A stretch of 64,000 bases of DNA from Okapia johnstoni (Eukaryota; Chordata; Mammalia; Artiodactyla; Giraffidae), in contig JAGTYA010000024.1 in NCBI GenBank assembly GCA_024291935.2, positions 4,898,001 to 4,962,000 of the forward strand. The letters are read 5' to 3'. The notes beneath the pieces were generated by a model. The model saw nothing but the letters and a program-made list of their open reading frames with translations, searched no databases and was not told the origin of the DNA. The stretch's first letter is position 1. Each line of letters begins with the position of its first letter. Below are positions 62,862 to 64,000 of the stretch, one piece after another. The translations under genes and the position numbers were made by a program.

Positions 62862-63073
62862 TTGAAAGTGTTAGTCACTCAGTCGTGTCTGACTCTTTGT
62901 GACACTATGGACTGTAGCCTGCCAGGTTCCTCTGTCCATGGAATTCACCAGGCAAGAAAACTGGAGTGGGTAGCCATCCCCTTCTCCGGGGGATCTTCCC
63001 AACCCACGGATTGAACCCATGTCTCCCACATTGCAGGCAGATTCTTTACTGTCTGAGCCACTAGGAAAGCCCC
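62862..63073 (-). mobile_element. Bov-tA SINE, antisense
   Basis: GAAAGTGTTAGTCACTCAGT CGTG through CTTTACTGTCTGAGCCACTA GGAAAGCCC. TATTAT-type flanks on both sides hint at a short target-site duplication. Confidence 0.95.
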
Positions 63074-63145
63074 TGATATTATGTACTGAACATCTACTAT
63101 GTGCTGGGCACTGTGTTGGGGCTGGACTTAGTGACGAAGACATGT
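63074..63145 (-). mobile_element. L2/MIR end, antisense
   Basis: GTACTGAACATCTACTATGT GCTGGGCACTGTG is the antisense L2/MIR terminal phrase. Confidence 0.7.
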
Positions 63146-63724
63146 GTTACGGTTTGGCCTTTTGGGGGAAGTGAATGTTCTAGAAACAGAATTCTCATGT
63201 CAGCTGCTTTGCCAATGGTGTCTTAAGCTCTCAGCCCTTGTGATAACAATAATGCTTTAGGGGGCCTGATAGAAGCATCTGCTTCCCTAATTCTAAATCC
63301 AGCAGAGGATCCAGGGCATGGCAGATAGTGAAGGGGTCTCCCCTTTATCACTGATTAAGCTGTTGCTGGAGTATAGGACACATACTGCAGGCCTATGGAC
63401 CCCTACCGTGGGCCCCAGGATTAGAGAGCAGTCACCCCATTATTGGAAGCAACACTGGACCCCATAGGCTTCCTCAAGGTCAGGGTGTTGGGAGTCATTG
63501 CTATAAAACCTCTGGCAGTGGGAAAGCAGGGCAGATGGCAAGCTCCCGAAGGCAGTCAGGCTCCCAAAGAAAGAATGATAAGGGTGGGCCCCATGAGCTG
63601 GTCCTGCTCTCCTCAAACTCCCCCAGTTCTGTGAGAAGGAAAGGCAAGGGCATCTGTGGGACCAGCCTCCCTGAGGACACTAGGAATGAGAGGGAGCCTC
63701 CTCCCAGCTCTAAATAAATAATAG
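63146..63724. other. No gene or repeat seen
   Basis: Unassigned. Frames of 60-90 codons at 63443-63773 overlap on both strands without domains. Confidence 0.4.
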
Positions 63725-63880
63725 TGTGCCCTCTCACCATACATTGCTCTATGCTAGGCAGGGCGGTCATCATCTTAGAGAGGAGGAAATGGAGAAACGA
63801 AGGTTTAGAAAAATTGACTCACTCTTCCAAATTCCTGTAAAGTGAGAATTGGAAAATGGACCCAGGTATGATCCTCAGCC
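63725..63880 (-). mobile_element. MIR SINE, antisense
   Basis: CATCATCTTAGAGAGGAGGA AATGG and GTGAGAATTGGAAAATGGAC CCAGG follow antisense MIR. Confidence 0.65.
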
Positions 63881-64000
63881 ACCTCTCTTCACCACCCCCT
63901 GCAGGGACCACACCAGGTTCTTGGCCTTGCTGGTCTCATTCTCTACCCTCATGGAGCTCATTTGATGCTGACCAGCTCTGATAGCAGAATGTGCTTCTTC

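Noticed and set aside
54..63073. tRNA genes at the SINE heads (GGTTCGATCCC-type B boxes)
   Set aside because: Each is part of a Bov-tA element with a BovB-derived body and TSDs; no cloverleaf with a paired acceptor stem is present.

Overview
The window reads as nuclear DNA of a ruminant artiodactyl, most likely a bovid. The evidence is the interspersed repeats: about 20 Bov-tA/Bov-A2 SINEs (tRNA-derived head plus BovB-derived tail), nine 3' fragments of the BovB (RTE) LINE, a mariner MITE of the kind common in ruminants, and several ruminant-type ERV LTRs, over older mammalian repeats (MIR, L2, L1M, ERVL, MER5-like). I recognise no protein-coding gene, no functional RNA gene and no prokaryotic feature. 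Open frames up to about 180 codons exist, but the long ones fall in tandem repeats, microsatellites, antisense LINE sequence or L2. The window is best read as intergenic or deep intronic. Family names come from sequence memory and no database search was run.

Layout. 0-10 kb: SINEs, L2, MIR, a pair of CAT/CAC microsatellites around an old repeat, and two minus-strand BovB ends. 10.4-12.3 kb: minus-strand relic of an ERVL-class retrovirus pol region with a decayed reverse-transcriptase motif, split by a SINE. 12.3-25 kb: mostly MIR/L2 fossils and unassigned sequence, with a composite SINE (14.9 kb), an 83-bp mariner palindrome (21.04 kb) and a 90-bp-period nested minisatellite (22.5-22.86 kb). 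25.2-33.7 kb: two minus-strand L1 ORF2 segments with nested SINEs, plus a Bov-A2 and a BovB end. 35.8-45.0 kb: BovB carrying a Bov-A2, then a cluster of LTRs in both orientations, one of them split by a SINE and a BovB. 45-60 kb: sparse MIR/L2, SINEs, a 530-bp pyrimidine-rich tract, a (CA)23 tract and one clean 388-bp solo LTR with a 4-bp target duplication. 60.3-62.9 kb: a third minus-strand L1 with two separate BovB insertions. 62.9-64 kb: SINE, L2/MIR.

How it works together: this is a layered record of retrotransposition, not a gene system. Nesting and target-site duplications give relative ages: MIR/L2 and L1 oldest, then ERV LTRs and BovB, then Bov-tA/Bov-A2. The parts with possible activity are LTR promoter and poly(A) signals, IRF-like motifs in Bov-A2 copies, a nuclear-receptor half-site array in the minisatellite, and a few short non-repeat segments with promoter- or enhancer-like motif clusters. 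All of these are hypotheses. I did not find a convincing previously undescribed biological system.
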